A stretch of DNA of 38,523 nt, taken from positions 1 to 38,523 of the forward strand of contig CAJFUB010000024.1 in NCBI GenBank assembly GCA_904420095.1. The letters are read 5' to 3'. Below the pieces are notes generated by a model. That model did no database searches. It was not told the origin of the DNA and saw only the letters and a program-made list of their open reading frames with translations. A program made the translations under genes and the position numbers. Source of the DNA: an uncultured Clostridia bacterium (lineage in GTDB: Bacteria > Bacillota > Clostridia > UBA1212 > UBA1255). Below, piece by piece: positions 1 to 7,537 of this stretch (positions are counted from its first letter, which is position 1; each line of letters begins with the position of its first letter).

Positions 1-43
1 CCATTCACATAGAGGTTTCATATTTCCCGTTCACTTGGCATAG

Positions 44-658
44 GTTAGTATTTTCGCAATACTTCTTTATGCTCCTCTGCCATTTGATGAAGAACTTTTG
101 CAAAAGAACATCGAGGAGACGCTAAGACACCACTATAAAGATATAGATGGCGATAAGATTGATTGTCCGGAGCCGCCAAAGGTTTTACCACTGCGGACAG
201 TGACATACAGCAGCATCGATGCCAAAGAATTTATGGATAAGGTCGCTGATGATTTATATAATTGGTTCTTTACAAATCTGGATACAGGTAAAACAGTAGA
301 CTGTAAATTTTGGTGGAAGCTGATCTTATGCCTTGCAGGAGGTGTGATAAAGGGCACGGATTATAGAAAAGAAGAAGAGATACGTCTGATTTTCAAAAAT
401 ATATACGATGAAAAGTATATGGCGGATTATCCGATTACAATGATCCAGAAATACGAATATGAGGAGGGCATGAATCGATTAGGCTTAATGACACTATTCA
501 CTAATGAACCCAAAGAGCGTTTTGAACTGGATTTGCAAAGTCAGCCGAATTCTCCCAAAGTAATTAAGCAAATCGTTTTGGGGAAAAATTTTCCCAAAGA
601 AAGCGAAGAGGAAGTTCGAAAATTGGCTGCGACAAACGGCTTGGAAATCGTTCGGTAA
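44..658 (+). pseudogene. C-terminal part of a DUF2971 family protein (truncated)
   Basis: The frame is open from just after a TAG at 41-43. The first possible start is TTG at 98, with no ribosome binding site, and coding-like sequence seems to begin before it. The C-terminal motif IKQIVLGKNFPKESEEEV, and the earlier GVIKGTDYRKEEEIRLIF, resemble the end of DUF2971 proteins, which have no established biochemical function and often lie in accessory or defence-rich regions. About 200 residues remain where the family usually has 250 to 330, and the N-terminal part is missing. I read it as a 5'-truncated remnant. A frameshift just left of the window could also explain it. Confidence 0.5.
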
Positions 659-765
659 AGCGGTATCCATCATTGATTTCATTTCAATTTCAATAAGGGG
701 CAAGTAATGAAAAAGTAACGGTTTATCCAAAAGCCGAAAAAGTGAAAATCATACTTGGTGCCGCC

Positions 766-807
766 TTGCGCCTGATGGCTTTATGCCGTTAGGCGCAATG
801 CCTTTTT
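766..807 (+). terminator. Probable rho-independent terminator
   Basis: TTGCGCCT (766-773) pairs with AGGCGCAA (791-798), and five T residues follow at 803-807. It lies 108 bases after the DUF2971 remnant and would end its transcription. Confidence 0.55.
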
Positions 808-878
808 GTTATAAGCAGCTCACATTTGTTATATCTCCCATTAAAAGCCGGAATGTTAATTTTCTTTTAATCCGTCCC

Positions 879-1256
879 TTAAAGTGAAAATATTATCTTG
901 GCATACACAATTTCCGATACTCTGTTGCGGATGCTGTTCATCTGCCTAACCCACTCCATCTGATTTTCTGCCTTTAACCGTTCGGTCACGCCCTCACGCT
1001 CAGCCATTTGATTTACCAGTCTAAAAAACAAACCCTCTGCCTGCCGGTCAATTTCAGTAAGATGAGCGTTCAGCTTCCCGCTTGTCAGCAGGTTATAATA
1101 CAGAATCTTATGGTGCTGCTTCAAATACCGTGCATGACGCTGTCCCCAAATACCGATAGACTGTTTTTCTTCGGCAGGTAATGTTAAATTGGGCAGAATA
1201 TAATCTCCCTGCTGTTCGTATGTACCGCTCATTTGCTCAAATAATGATTTCCCCAT
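879..1256 (-). CDS. tnpV: TnpV-type transposon-encoded protein
   Basis: The 125-residue product matches TnpV proteins of Tn4451-like and other clostridial mobilisable elements. Recognisable stretches are LFEQMSGTYEQQGDYILPNL, IGIWGQRHARYLKQHHKILY, the LLTSGKLNAHL segment and the C-terminal KAENQMEWVRQMNSIRNR. Length is normal for the family. ATG at 1254-1256 is preceded by AGGAGGA at good spacing. TnpV has no proven enzymatic role but travels with integrative elements. No transposase, recombinase or relaxase accompanies it here, so it marks a former mobile element rather than a working one. Confidence 0.85.
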   Translation of the reverse strand: MGKSLFEQMSGTYEQQGDYILPNLTLPAEEKQSIGIWGQRHARYLKQHHKILYYNLLTSGKLNAHLTEIDRQAEGLFFRLVNQMAEREGVTERLKAENQMEWVRQMNSIRNRVSEIVYAKIIFSL

Positions 1257-1334
1257 CGTGTTTTCCTCCTGAGTTTTATTGTACCTTCATTTTACAAAAG
1301 AAAAGGAGTAAACACCAATGTGCCGATTATAAAA

Positions 1335-1369
1335 TACAGCGTATCTGTTTTTGCCGCAGATACGCTGTA
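1335..1369 (-). terminator. Hairpin terminator of the tandem-HTH gene
   Basis: A perfect 13-bp stem (1335-1347 with 1357-1369) has a 9-base loop. On the minus strand it is followed by an ATTTTATAA stretch. It begins 6 bases after the stop of the minus-strand HTH gene. Confidence 0.65.
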
Positions 1370-1374
1370 AACTT

Positions 1375-1809
1375 TTATATCTTTATTTCGGAATATGTGG
1401 TTACTAATTGCTCATACATCTTTCGTGATGGTTGTCGAACAGCGGTTTCCCATTTAGCATAGATACTATAACAAATATTAGCTTTTTTCGCAAAATCCGT
1501 TTGATTCAATCCATATGCTTTTCTGACTTCACGAAGTCTGTCGCTGTAAGGATAATCCATAAATCGTGCAAAGTCATCAAAGAGCAGATTTCTATCAATT
1601 TCAAGAATATCCGCAAATGCTACCGCTGTTTGATATGGTATTGGAAATTTTTCACGCTCGTACATTAAAAGCGTAGCAGGGACAATGCCTACACTCTCAG
1701 CTAATTGCCGTGTAGTTAATCCTTTGCGTTGTCGGTAGTACCTAAGCATTGCCGCAGGAGTTAGTTCGTTGGGAATACTCTCAAAACAAAACTTGAGGTG
1801 CATTAACAT
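1375..1809 (-). CDS. Tandem helix-turn-helix (XRE/Cro-type) transcriptional regulator
   Basis: The 144 residues contain two XRE-like HTH units. The first is about residues 18-68 (LRYYRQRKGLTTRQLAESVG, then PATLLMYE). The second is about 92-138 (LREVRKAYGLNQTDFAKKAN, then YSIYAKWE). Single-component DNA-binding proteins of this shape are common in Bacillota accessory regions. ATG at 1809 has no clear ribosome binding site, so the start is uncertain and the N-terminus may be eroded. The gene faces away from the neighbouring acetyltransferase, so it could control it, but no operator is visible. Confidence 0.7.
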   Translation of the reverse strand: MLMHLKFCFESIPNELTPAAMLRYYRQRKGLTTRQLAESVGIVPATLLMYEREKFPIPYQTAVAFADILEIDRNLLFDDFARFMDYPYSDRLREVRKAYGLNQTDFAKKANICYSIYAKWETAVRQPSRKMYEQLVTTYSEIKI

Positions 1810-1877
1810 TTTACCGTGTTTGTATTCATAAAGGTCTGTGTGATTGAGAATAGTATTGAATTTTCTACCTTAACGAA

Positions 1878-2270
1878 ATGGACATAACGGAGATGTGCTT
1901 TCCCAATGAAAATTATAATTACGCTGAGATGAAAGACAACAGCATATTTATAGGGGCTTATGATAATAGTAATTGCGTAGGACTTGCAATATTACAACAT
2001 GCCTGGTTTAAGTATATGTATCTGTATGATTTGAAGGTGTCTAAAGATTATCGGAATAAAGGTATTGCAACAGCTTTGCTGAAAAAAGCCAAAGAGGTCT
2101 GCAAAGAACATCATTATTCCGGAATATATACACAAGCTCAGGATAACAATCTTTCTGCCTGCCTTTTTTACATAAAGACAGGTTTTTATATTGGCGGTTT
2201 AGATACAAATGTATATAAGGGAACAAAGCAAGAAGGAAAGGCAGATATTATATTTTATTTAGATTGTTAA
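1878..2270 (+). CDS. GNAT acetyltransferase like streptothricin acetyltransferases, probably N-truncated
   Basis: The 130-residue product carries the GNAT acetyl-CoA loop VSKDYRNKGIATALLKKA. It also has the run QDNNLSACLFYIKTGFYIGG, which closely resembles Sat4/SatA-type streptothricin N-acetyltransferases that inactivate streptothricin by acetylation. Those enzymes are about 170-180 residues. Here roughly 45 N-terminal residues are absent, a stop (TGA, 1857-1859) lies 18 bases upstream in frame, and the ATG has no ribosome binding site. The cofactor and active-site half is intact, but expression is doubtful. Specificity for streptothricin is inferred from sequence resemblance only. Confidence 0.6.
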   Translation: MDITEMCFPNENYNYAEMKDNSIFIGAYDNSNCVGLAILQHAWFKYMYLYDLKVSKDYRNKGIATALLKKAKEVCKEHHYSGIYTQAQDNNLSACLFYIKTGFYIGGLDTNVYKGTKQEGKADIIFYLDC

Positions 2271-2310
2271 AGGCCATTTTTAAGTAACTTCTAAAACCGG
2301 GAGGACATTG

Positions 2311-2520
2311 AAATTATAAGCAAAATTGCTTATAATTTGAGCCGAAACAGATTGCTTTTATCCGCAGCTGCGGGGCGAGTCTATCAAGCCCTATAACGAA
2401 CGGATAACACTGGCTTACATAGGCAGGATGATATGGAGATATCAAATAATAAAAAGCGCCACGAATATGATGAAAAGCAATCTCTAAATAAAATTAATTA
2501 GGCTTTGCCGGGTGGAAATA
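2311..2520 (+). repeat. Accessory-island repeat, copy A
   Basis: It starts with a perfect 12-bp inverted repeat (2311-2322 with 2327-2338, loop AAAT). A core of about 66 bp (about 2352-2416) is identical in copy B near 12052-12116, and similarity continues with few mismatches to about 2447 and more weakly to about 2515. The last 80 bases (about 2440-2518) match copy C (7450-7528). It sits 26 bases before a GNAT gene. A short open frame reads through the core, but nothing in it is recognisable. Confidence 0.75.
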
Positions 2521-2545
2521 AATTGAATCGCTGGAGACAGGAACA

Positions 2546-3085
2546 ATGCAGCTCAAGACAGATCGATTACTGATAAGAAAACTTGTACCGGATGATTGGA
2601 AGTTTATGCAGAAAATTGCCGCCGATTTCCGGAAATCTAAATATGCCATATACGATATGCCACTACCGACCGGAGATGCGGAAATCACCGCACTGACCAC
2701 ACAGCTTGCCGAGACACAGCTGTTCTATGCGGTTTTGCTCCATGATATAATGATTGGGTATATTTGTTTTCACGAAGATAACGGAAAGTACGATCTGGGC
2801 TATTGCTTTCATTCCGACTATCAGGGAAAGGGATATGCCTTTGAGAGCTGCCGCGCAATGCTCGATTACATGGCCAATGAGCGAAACATAAAGGTCTTTA
2901 CCGCCGGAACTGCACTGAACAATGAGCCTTCCTGTAAACTGCTTAAAAGGCTGGGTTTTACGCTCCAAAAAACAGAGCGGCTTTCTTTCCAGAAAGACTT
3001 GAACGGCAATGATATTATCTTTGAAGGCGGGATTTTTAGAAAGCAGGAAGGAGATCCTCCTGCTTCCACGCCTTCTAAAGAATGA
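2546..3085 (+). CDS. GNAT family N-acetyltransferase (RimJ/RimL type)
   Basis: The 179-residue protein begins LKTDRLLIRKL, the usual first strand of the Acetyltransf_3 branch of GNAT enzymes. The acetyl-CoA-binding segment follows (SDYQGKGYAFESCRAML), then the C-terminal NEPSCKLLKRLGF strand-helix. Relatives transfer acetyl groups from acetyl-CoA to protein N-termini or small amines; the substrate here cannot be read from sequence. ATG at 2546 has GGAGACAGGAA just upstream. The gene lies directly 3' of repeat copy A and looks intact. Confidence 0.8.
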   Translation: MQLKTDRLLIRKLVPDDWKFMQKIAADFRKSKYAIYDMPLPTGDAEITALTTQLAETQLFYAVLLHDIMIGYICFHEDNGKYDLGYCFHSDYQGKGYAFESCRAMLDYMANERNIKVFTAGTALNNEPSCKLLKRLGFTLQKTERLSFQKDLNGNDIIFEGGIFRKQEGDPPASTPSKE

Positions 3086-3088
3086 TAA

Positions 3089-3250
3089 ATGAAGATTGCC
3101 GAGTATAATTCTTTATCTGTAAAAGATCGCTTCTCCTGCGGCCTGTTTTGCGGAGCGTGCCCGTTCCTTCCCGATGAATATCATGGCTGATTTTGTGCGC
3201 AAGGAATGTAAAAACTGCACCGACCATGGTTTTTAGAATGCTCCACAAGT
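3089..3250 (+). pseudogene. Remnant of a small Cys-rich protein (possibly DUF3795-like)
   Basis: An ATG at 3089 opens a 33-residue frame with the motif CGLFCGACP, ended by TGA at 3188-3190. A different frame then gives VRKECKNCTDHGF before another stop. CG-x-x-CG-x-CP followed by a later C-x-x-C pair is the pattern of DUF3795-type presumed metal-binding proteins. The frame break and early stop suggest decay. It lies three bases after the GNAT stop. The family call is tentative. Confidence 0.35.
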
Positions 3251-3318
3251 CATAAGGTTCCAATAATATTCATAATCGAGCAAAAGAGATTGCTGATGAC
3301 GGAATTAATTATTTATGA

Positions 3319-3651
3319 CTATTTTCTGTTTTTTTCTCCCCAGTCACACATATTATCCAAAATTGGAATCAGTGATTTTCCTCGTTCTGTCAGGCTGTAC
3401 TCTACCTTTGGCGGGATTTGCGGATATTCCTCCCGATGGACAAGTCCGTCTGCTTCCAGCTCCTTTAGCGTGGTACTCAGCGTTTTATAGGAAATGGTTT
3501 TGATATATTTTTTTAGTTCGTTGAAGCGAACAACCTTAAATCCCATTAAAGCATACAGGATAAACATCTTATATTTCCCTTGAATCAAAGACATAGTGTA
3601 GTTGAATCCGGTTTCTTCCAAATTGGCGTTCTTAATGCACTCTATGCTCAT
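3319..3651 (-). CDS. HxlR family transcriptional regulator
   Basis: The 110-residue winged-helix protein has the HxlR pattern: an early Cys (IECIKN), IQGKYKMFILYAL, RFNELKKYIKTISYKTLSTT, then LKELEADGLVHREEYPQIPP and VEYSLTERG in the wing. HxlR/YodB proteins often repress reductase genes and are relieved when a Cys reacts with electrophiles such as quinones or diamide. The gene is divergent from a flavin-reductase operon across 146 bases, and an inverted repeat there is a plausible operator. Length is typical. Control of the operon is inferred from this arrangement. Confidence 0.88.
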   Translation of the reverse strand: MSIECIKNANLEETGFNYTMSLIQGKYKMFILYALMGFKVVRFNELKKYIKTISYKTLSTTLKELEADGLVHREEYPQIPPKVEYSLTERGKSLIPILDNMCDWGEKNRK

Positions 3652-3691
3652 TTTACACTCTCCTAAAAGTAAGTATATTGTTTTGATGTTA

Positions 3692-3742
3692 GTATCGCAC
3701 TTTTATGTGCGTACTTGTTTTACTTTCTATTCTAATTATAAT
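3692..3742 (+). promoter_or_regulatory. Candidate HxlR operator and operon promoter
   Basis: A near-perfect inverted repeat, GTATCGCAC-TTTTA-TGTGCGTAC (3692-3714), abuts a promoter-like TTGTTT (3715-3720), 16 bases, TATAAT (3737-3742). It lies between the HxlR gene and the divergent flavin-reductase operon. A regulator bound there would overlap RNA polymerase at the -35 box. Confidence 0.55.
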
Positions 3743-3797
3743 TATATTGTAAAAACGGATAAAGTCAATCCGGCTAACATGGAAAGGAGTTATAACT

Positions 3798-4370
3798 ATG
3801 TCAAAGAATTTAGGCGTTAAGCCCTACTTGTTTCCTATGCCGACCTATATGATCGGTACTTACAACGAAGATGATACCGTCGATGTGATGATGATGGCCT
3901 GGGGCGGAATTTGCGCGGAGGATATGGTCGCGCTGAATCTGGAGGCCGAGCACAAGACGGTGGCCAACCTGGAAACACGAAAAGCCTTTACCCTCGCTGT
4001 TCCGGGAACAGATACGCTGCGGGAATCGGATTTTCTCGGAATCGCCAGCTCCAACAAAATGGCAGACAAATTTGAACGCACTGGACTTCACGCGGTCAAA
4101 AGCGAGCGGGTGGACGCCCCCGTCATTACCGAATATCCGCTCACATTGGAGTGTGAGGTTGTAGAAATGCAGTCCCAGCCCTATGGCTTGCGGGTGCTTG
4201 GAAAGATTATCAATGTGATTGCCGACGAAAAAGTTTTGGATGACGCCGGAAAGATCGACGCCGGAAAACTCCACGCTTTTGTGTTTGACCAAATGCAGAA
4301 TGGGTACTATGCCATTGGGGAAAAGGTCGGTCAGGCATGGCACAGCGGCGCAGACCTGATGAGAAAATAA
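3798..4370 (+). CDS. Flavin reductase-like (flavoredoxin-type) protein
   Basis: The 190-residue protein has the FMN-binding split-barrel pattern of the flavin reductase-like family: PMPTYMIGTYNEDDTVDVMM and MAWGGICAEDMVALNLEAEH near the N-terminus, then TRKAFTLAVPG and a LECEVVEM strand. Such proteins bind FMN and pass electrons in flavin-linked reduction or flavoredoxin reactions in the cytoplasm. ATG at 3798 follows GGAAAGGAG. It is the first gene of a co-directional trio with a flavodoxin-fold reductase 16 bases on and a second flavin reductase-like protein. The physiological substrate is unknown; detoxification of quinones or nitro compounds would fit the HxlR neighbour. Confidence 0.85.
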   Translation: MSKNLGVKPYLFPMPTYMIGTYNEDDTVDVMMMAWGGICAEDMVALNLEAEHKTVANLETRKAFTLAVPGTDTLRESDFLGIASSNKMADKFERTGLHAVKSERVDAPVITEYPLTLECEVVEMQSQPYGLRVLGKIINVIADEKVLDDAGKIDAGKLHAFVFDQMQNGYYAIGEKVGQAWHSGADLMRK

Positions 4371-4386
4371 GCGCGGGGTATGAGAA

Positions 4387-4938
4387 ATGAGTAAAAAAAT
4401 TGTTATTTTAAACGGAAGCCCTCGCAAAACGGGAAATACTTCCGCCCTCGTTAAAGCGTTTACGGAAGGGGCAGAAAGCGCCGGCAATACAGTAACCGAG
4501 TTTTTCTTGGACAGAATGGATATTCATGGCTGTAAAGGCTGCTTTGGCGGACACAGCAGTAAGGAATGTCCCTGTGTTCAGAAAGATGATATGGCGCAGA
4601 TCTATCCCGCAGTAAAAGAGTGCGACGTGGTTGTGCTGGCCAGTCCGCTGTACTATTGGACGATGAGCGGACAGCTTAGAACAGCCCTTGACCGTCTGTT
4701 TGCTTTGGAGGAAGGAGACGGGAACCTCCTCAGAGGAAATGGGAAATCGTCTGCCCTTTTGATGGCGGCAGAAGGCCACGGATTTGATGACGCCGTACTT
4801 TACTATGACCACCTGCTGGAACACCTGCGGTGGAAAAATCTCGGTCATGTCTTGGCCGGAGGCAATATGGAAGCTGGCGATATCAAAGGAAAGACAGAAA
4901 TCGGGCAAGCCTATGCGCTTGGAAAATCCATTCAATAA
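4387..4938 (+). CDS. Flavodoxin-fold NAD(P)H-dependent FMN oxidoreductase
   Basis: The 183-residue protein opens with the FMN phosphate-binding loop ILNGSPRKTGNTSALVKAF of NADPH-dependent FMN reductase family proteins. CKGCFGG and CPCVQKDDM follow, then ASPLYYWTMSGQLRTALDRL, which shapes the flavin pocket. The Cys pattern (about residues 50-65) is typical of the iron-sulfur-flavoprotein-like and MdaB/YwqN-like branch, though no full cluster motif can be assigned. It lies 16 bases after the flavin reductase gene, so the two are likely co-transcribed. Role inferred: two-electron reduction of quinones, nitroaromatics or similar electrophiles. Confidence 0.85.
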   Translation: MSKKIVILNGSPRKTGNTSALVKAFTEGAESAGNTVTEFFLDRMDIHGCKGCFGGHSSKECPCVQKDDMAQIYPAVKECDVVVLASPLYYWTMSGQLRTALDRLFALEEGDGNLLRGNGKSSALLMAAEGHGFDDAVLYYDHLLEHLRWKNLGHVLAGGNMEAGDIKGKTEIGQAYALGKSIQ

Positions 4939-4961
4939 TTTATCAGAAAGGACGGATTACA

Positions 4962-5459
4962 ATGAAACAAATTACTTTGCCTAAGGCTTCCGGGCTGACT
5001 TCACCTAACCCGGTAGCAGTGGTATGCACCCAAAAGCCGGATGGCTCTACCAATCTCGCCACGGTATCTTGGTGGACGTATCTCTCCTACAATCCAAGTA
5101 TGATTGCTTACGCCATGGCAAAGACCTCCTACAGCGGCGAAATGGTGCGGAATAATAAGAAGGTCATTCTGACTGTCCCTGGTGCAGAGATTGCGGACGC
5201 CGTGCTCGGCTGCGGCAGCACCACCGGCCGCAATACAGATAAGGTTTCCAAATTCAATATAGAGCTTGCCGAAGTGGAGGGCAGCTCTATCAAAATCCCC
5301 GCTCACAGCCGTGTTGCCATTGTTTGTAATCTGAAGGAGTACCACGAAGTGGGCGACCATTACCTGTATATCTGTGATGTAGAACAAGTTTATGGGGATG
5401 AAGCGGAAGAAGCTCTGTTTGCGTGGAACGGTTATTCCCAGCTTCGCCCGGCGAAATAA
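4962..5459 (+). CDS. Flavin reductase family protein (FMN-binding split barrel)
   Basis: The 165-residue protein shows the flavin reductase-like signatures NPVAVVCTQKPDGSTNLATV, MIAYAMAKTSYSGEMVRNNK and VILTVPG. It is a distant second member of the family encoded two genes upstream. The chosen ATG (4962) follows AGAAAGGACG. The frame extends further upstream (to 4830) only by overlapping the preceding gene. It is the last gene of the trio and is followed within 11 bases by a terminator. A degraded nitroreductase lies just beyond, which supports a shared theme of flavin-dependent reduction. Confidence 0.85.
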   Translation: MKQITLPKASGLTSPNPVAVVCTQKPDGSTNLATVSWWTYLSYNPSMIAYAMAKTSYSGEMVRNNKKVILTVPGAEIADAVLGCGSTTGRNTDKVSKFNIELAEVEGSSIKIPAHSRVAIVCNLKEYHEVGDHYLYICDVEQVYGDEAEEALFAWNGYSQLRPAK

Positions 5460-5469
5460 AAGAAGGCTT

Positions 5470-5520
5470 GGAACGGACTTTTTACAACTTGCGGCGACCG
5501 CTATTCTGTCCGTTCCTTTT
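5470..5520 (+). terminator. Terminator of the flavin-reductase operon
   Basis: GGAACGGAC (5470-5478) pairs perfectly with GTCCGTTCC (5508-5516), followed by TTTT. The loop contains a smaller GCGG/CCGC hairpin (5491-5502). It starts 11 bases after the third gene's stop. Confidence 0.7.
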
Positions 5521-5544
5521 CTGACGTCCGATTGAGCCGGGGAA

Positions 5545-5780
5545 AATGGATGTGAGCATTGTCTGCACACACATGACACTGGGCATGGAAGCTGGGGATT
5601 GGCTCTGTATGGGTGCGGCGCTTTGACGCAAGGCAAATGGCAAAGGCATTTGATCTGCCCGGACACATAACGCCTATCTGTCTGCTGCCGATTGGCGCCC
5701 CAGCAAAGACGCCGTGCCCTATGCAGAATGGCATAACACATACCGCCGTTAAGTGAAATGGTGGAAGAACGCTAAACAAC
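5545..5780 (+). pseudogene. Nitroreductase family protein, C-terminal remnant
   Basis: Pieces in different frames add up to the end of a nitroreductase. These are VCTHMTL, then LGIGSVWVRRFDARQMAKAF and HITPICLLPIGAPA, then DAVPYAEWHNTYR. The middle part corresponds to the conserved flavin- and dimer-interface region of FMN-dependent nitroreductases. At least two frameshifts separate the parts, and the N-terminal two thirds are missing. It follows the flavin-reductase operon and may once have belonged to it, beyond the present terminator. Confidence 0.65.
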
Positions 5781-5874
5781 AGAAATTTGATATGCGCTAT
5801 CGGAACCGTTAGGCTATGATCACGATCTCATTATTTATAAACAAGAGCATAATTGAGAGAAAATGGGGCAATGC

Positions 5875-6200
5875 AAAACTGAACGACTATGCAGAAATCC
5901 TGCGCGCTGCATAGTTGTTACGGATGGCAGCGCACAAGGCGAAGGCGAGAGGATGAAACCAGCGTCCCATGATAAGCTGCCATCAACGGCGCTCCCATTC
6001 AGCCCCTTTTTGATGGTGCAACACAGGCTGGTCCAGCCGATTCCAAGGCTCGTGCCGATATGTTAGATGTGGTAAACGATGCTGTGGTTATCCGCGTCAC
6101 TCTGGAAAACTAATTTGGGGCAGACTATGTGGATTTTATGCCATGAAGAAGGATCAGAACGGCTGGAAGATTATGGTGCTGCAATTTGTATGATTGCAGC
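5875..6200 (+). pseudogene. NTF2/lumazine-binding-like protein, decayed
   Basis: Reading across frames gives LNDYAEILRAA, GEGERMKPASHD, INGAPIQPLFDGATQAGPAD, SKARADMLDVVND, VIRVTLEN (then a TAA), FGADYVDF, and KKDQNGWKIMVLQF after a frameshift. The order and spacing fit the putative lumazine-binding / nuclear transport factor 2-like family (PF12893 type), small proteins of about 120 residues with a ligand-binding cone fold. In-frame stops and shifts make it a pseudogene. Confidence 0.6.
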
Positions 6201-6216
6201 GCCATGGCAATTGTTT

Positions 6217-6720
6217 TTACATATTATAAGGGTTAGAGGGAGAAAGGGAATAGAAATAAAATGGGTAATAAGGCCTAATGCTATCTCCCACGCCGAAGTC
6301 AATGCTGAACGGTGTTCTTGTGTTTTTGATACGAGCAACCATCAATGCGCGATCCCGGCATATTTTTTGGCGACAGCAATAGGCACAATCCCCTTTATTT
6401 CGAAAATTACAAAATCAGTGCCCGTGGGAACAGCTGTGATTTGTTTCAAAACAAATTTTAACTGTTCTGGCGTATTCGGTACTTGCCGAAGTAAAAAGTC
6501 TACATCCACTGTAACTTTGCTGTCGAAGCTGGTAAGCGAATAGAGAAACAAGCCGCCTTTTAGCACAAGGTTTTCGGCATATTTGGATTGCTCCAAACGA
6601 CAGAAAAATTCTGCTGGCAAAAAAGCTACAGGCAGAGCCGATCGCTTCTTCCGCTTTCGACGGCTTTATTTTTAGCCGCGTAAGCATAGAAGCGGCAACA
6701 TCAGCCCCCAGCAGCACCGC
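6217..6720 (-). pseudogene. abiEii: AbiEii-type nucleotidyltransferase toxin, decayed
   Basis: On the minus strand the pieces run ASMLTRLK-NKAVESGRS, then FFCRLEQSKYAENLVLKGGL, FDSKVTVDVDFLLR, FEIKGIVPIAVAKKYAGI and, in another frame, KNTRTPFSIDFGVGDSIRP. These are the conserved blocks of AbiEii/AbiGii toxins, including the LKGG and DVDF nucleotidyltransferase motifs. AbiEii is the toxin of the type IV AbiE phage-resistance system. At least two frameshifts break it and the C-terminal half is missing, so no active toxin is expected. The order antitoxin then toxin on the minus strand is as in intact systems. Confidence 0.75.
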
Positions 6721-7262
6721 CATTACATCCATCAGCTTTTTGTAAACGTGCATTTTTTTTCATATCTCAAAAGACTGCTCAGGTTCTTCTTTCCATCGGC
6801 AGTATAGACATTGAGCGGCCTGTTAAATATTTCGTTGCTCAATTTTGTACGATATTTAAAACAATCGCAAATGATGCGTTCACGATCATAAACAGCAAGC
6901 TTGTACTGTTAAAATTTTTGCCTATCTTTCCGATTTCAAACTGAGTAGACCGCAAAAAATATACTTTTATAACAAGAAAGTCAATCTTCGGTTTTGTTCA
7001 TAAAAATGTTCGTGGAACAGCCATCGCCCACTGTCTTGGTGCGAAATCTCTATGGCCGTAGTAAAACAGCGCTGCTTCTACAAAGACAATCCTTTCTGGG
7101 AGGAGCGCAGCAAGCACTTGCTCTTCTTATATCTTCCTGCTCGGCAAGAAGATAATAGCCGTGTCTGACACGCTCAAGATAGCCCTTCCTTACATAGCCT
7201 TGTGAAAACCCCGCAGAAACAAAATCATCGGTTTTGGAAATGTCGCCGGCTTTCTCTATGCT
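6690..7262 (-). pseudogene. abiEi: AbiEi-type antitoxin, decayed
   Basis: Minus-strand fragments match AbiEi from end to end: DDFVSAGFSQGYVRKGYLER and RHGYYLLAE form the N-terminal winged helix, followed by FVEAALFYYGHRDFAPRQWA, TKPKIDFLVIKVY, the hallmark AVYDRERIICDCFKYR, EIFNRPLNVYTADGKKNL and finally KKLMDVMAVLL. In intact systems AbiEi represses the operon and neutralises AbiEii. Several frame changes and in-frame stops show decay, and no start codon is visible. The end overlaps the start of the AbiEii remnant, as expected for a former operon. Confidence 0.75.
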
Positions 7263-7411
7263 TTTTTACGACTTCGCTTTTGTCCGTCCGCCCACAATTT
7301 TTAAAACACAAATTAAAGATTCTGGGTGATATAAATTTGAAATTCTATTGTAAAATCGATTAAGACCTGCTACTATACATATAGAACAGTATTTATCCGT
7401 GCTTGGAATGG

Positions 7412-7439
7412 CAAATGTTATCAACTCCGATAACATTTG
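7412..7439. repeat. Perfect 11-bp inverted repeat
   Basis: CAAATGTTATC (7412-7422) and GATAACATTTG (7429-7439) are perfect complements around a 6-base loop. It lies just 5' of repeat copy C, as the different 12-bp hairpin lies at the 5' end of copy A. No T-tract follows on either strand, so it is not an obvious terminator. Confidence 0.5.
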
Positions 7440-7449
7440 TCCAGACGAA

Positions 7450-7528
7450 TATATCAGATAATCAAAAGCACTACAAACAAGGCAGAAGATAATCTCTAAA
7501 TAAAATTGATTAGACTTTATCAGGTGGG
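7450..7528 (+). repeat. Accessory-island repeat, copy C (3' part only)
   Basis: This stretch aligns with 2440-2518 of copy A, starting at ATATCAGATAAT and including AATCTCTAAATAAAATTGAT and a following AGGTGGGAG that looks like a ribosome binding site. The core shared by copies A and B is absent. It directly precedes the MazG-like pseudogene. Confidence 0.55.
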
Positions 7529-7537
7529 AGTAACTAA

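Noticed and set aside
6079..6543. 154-codon plus-strand frame
   Set aside because: It lies opposite the AbiEii remnant and across the end of the NTF2-like remnant, both with better family support.
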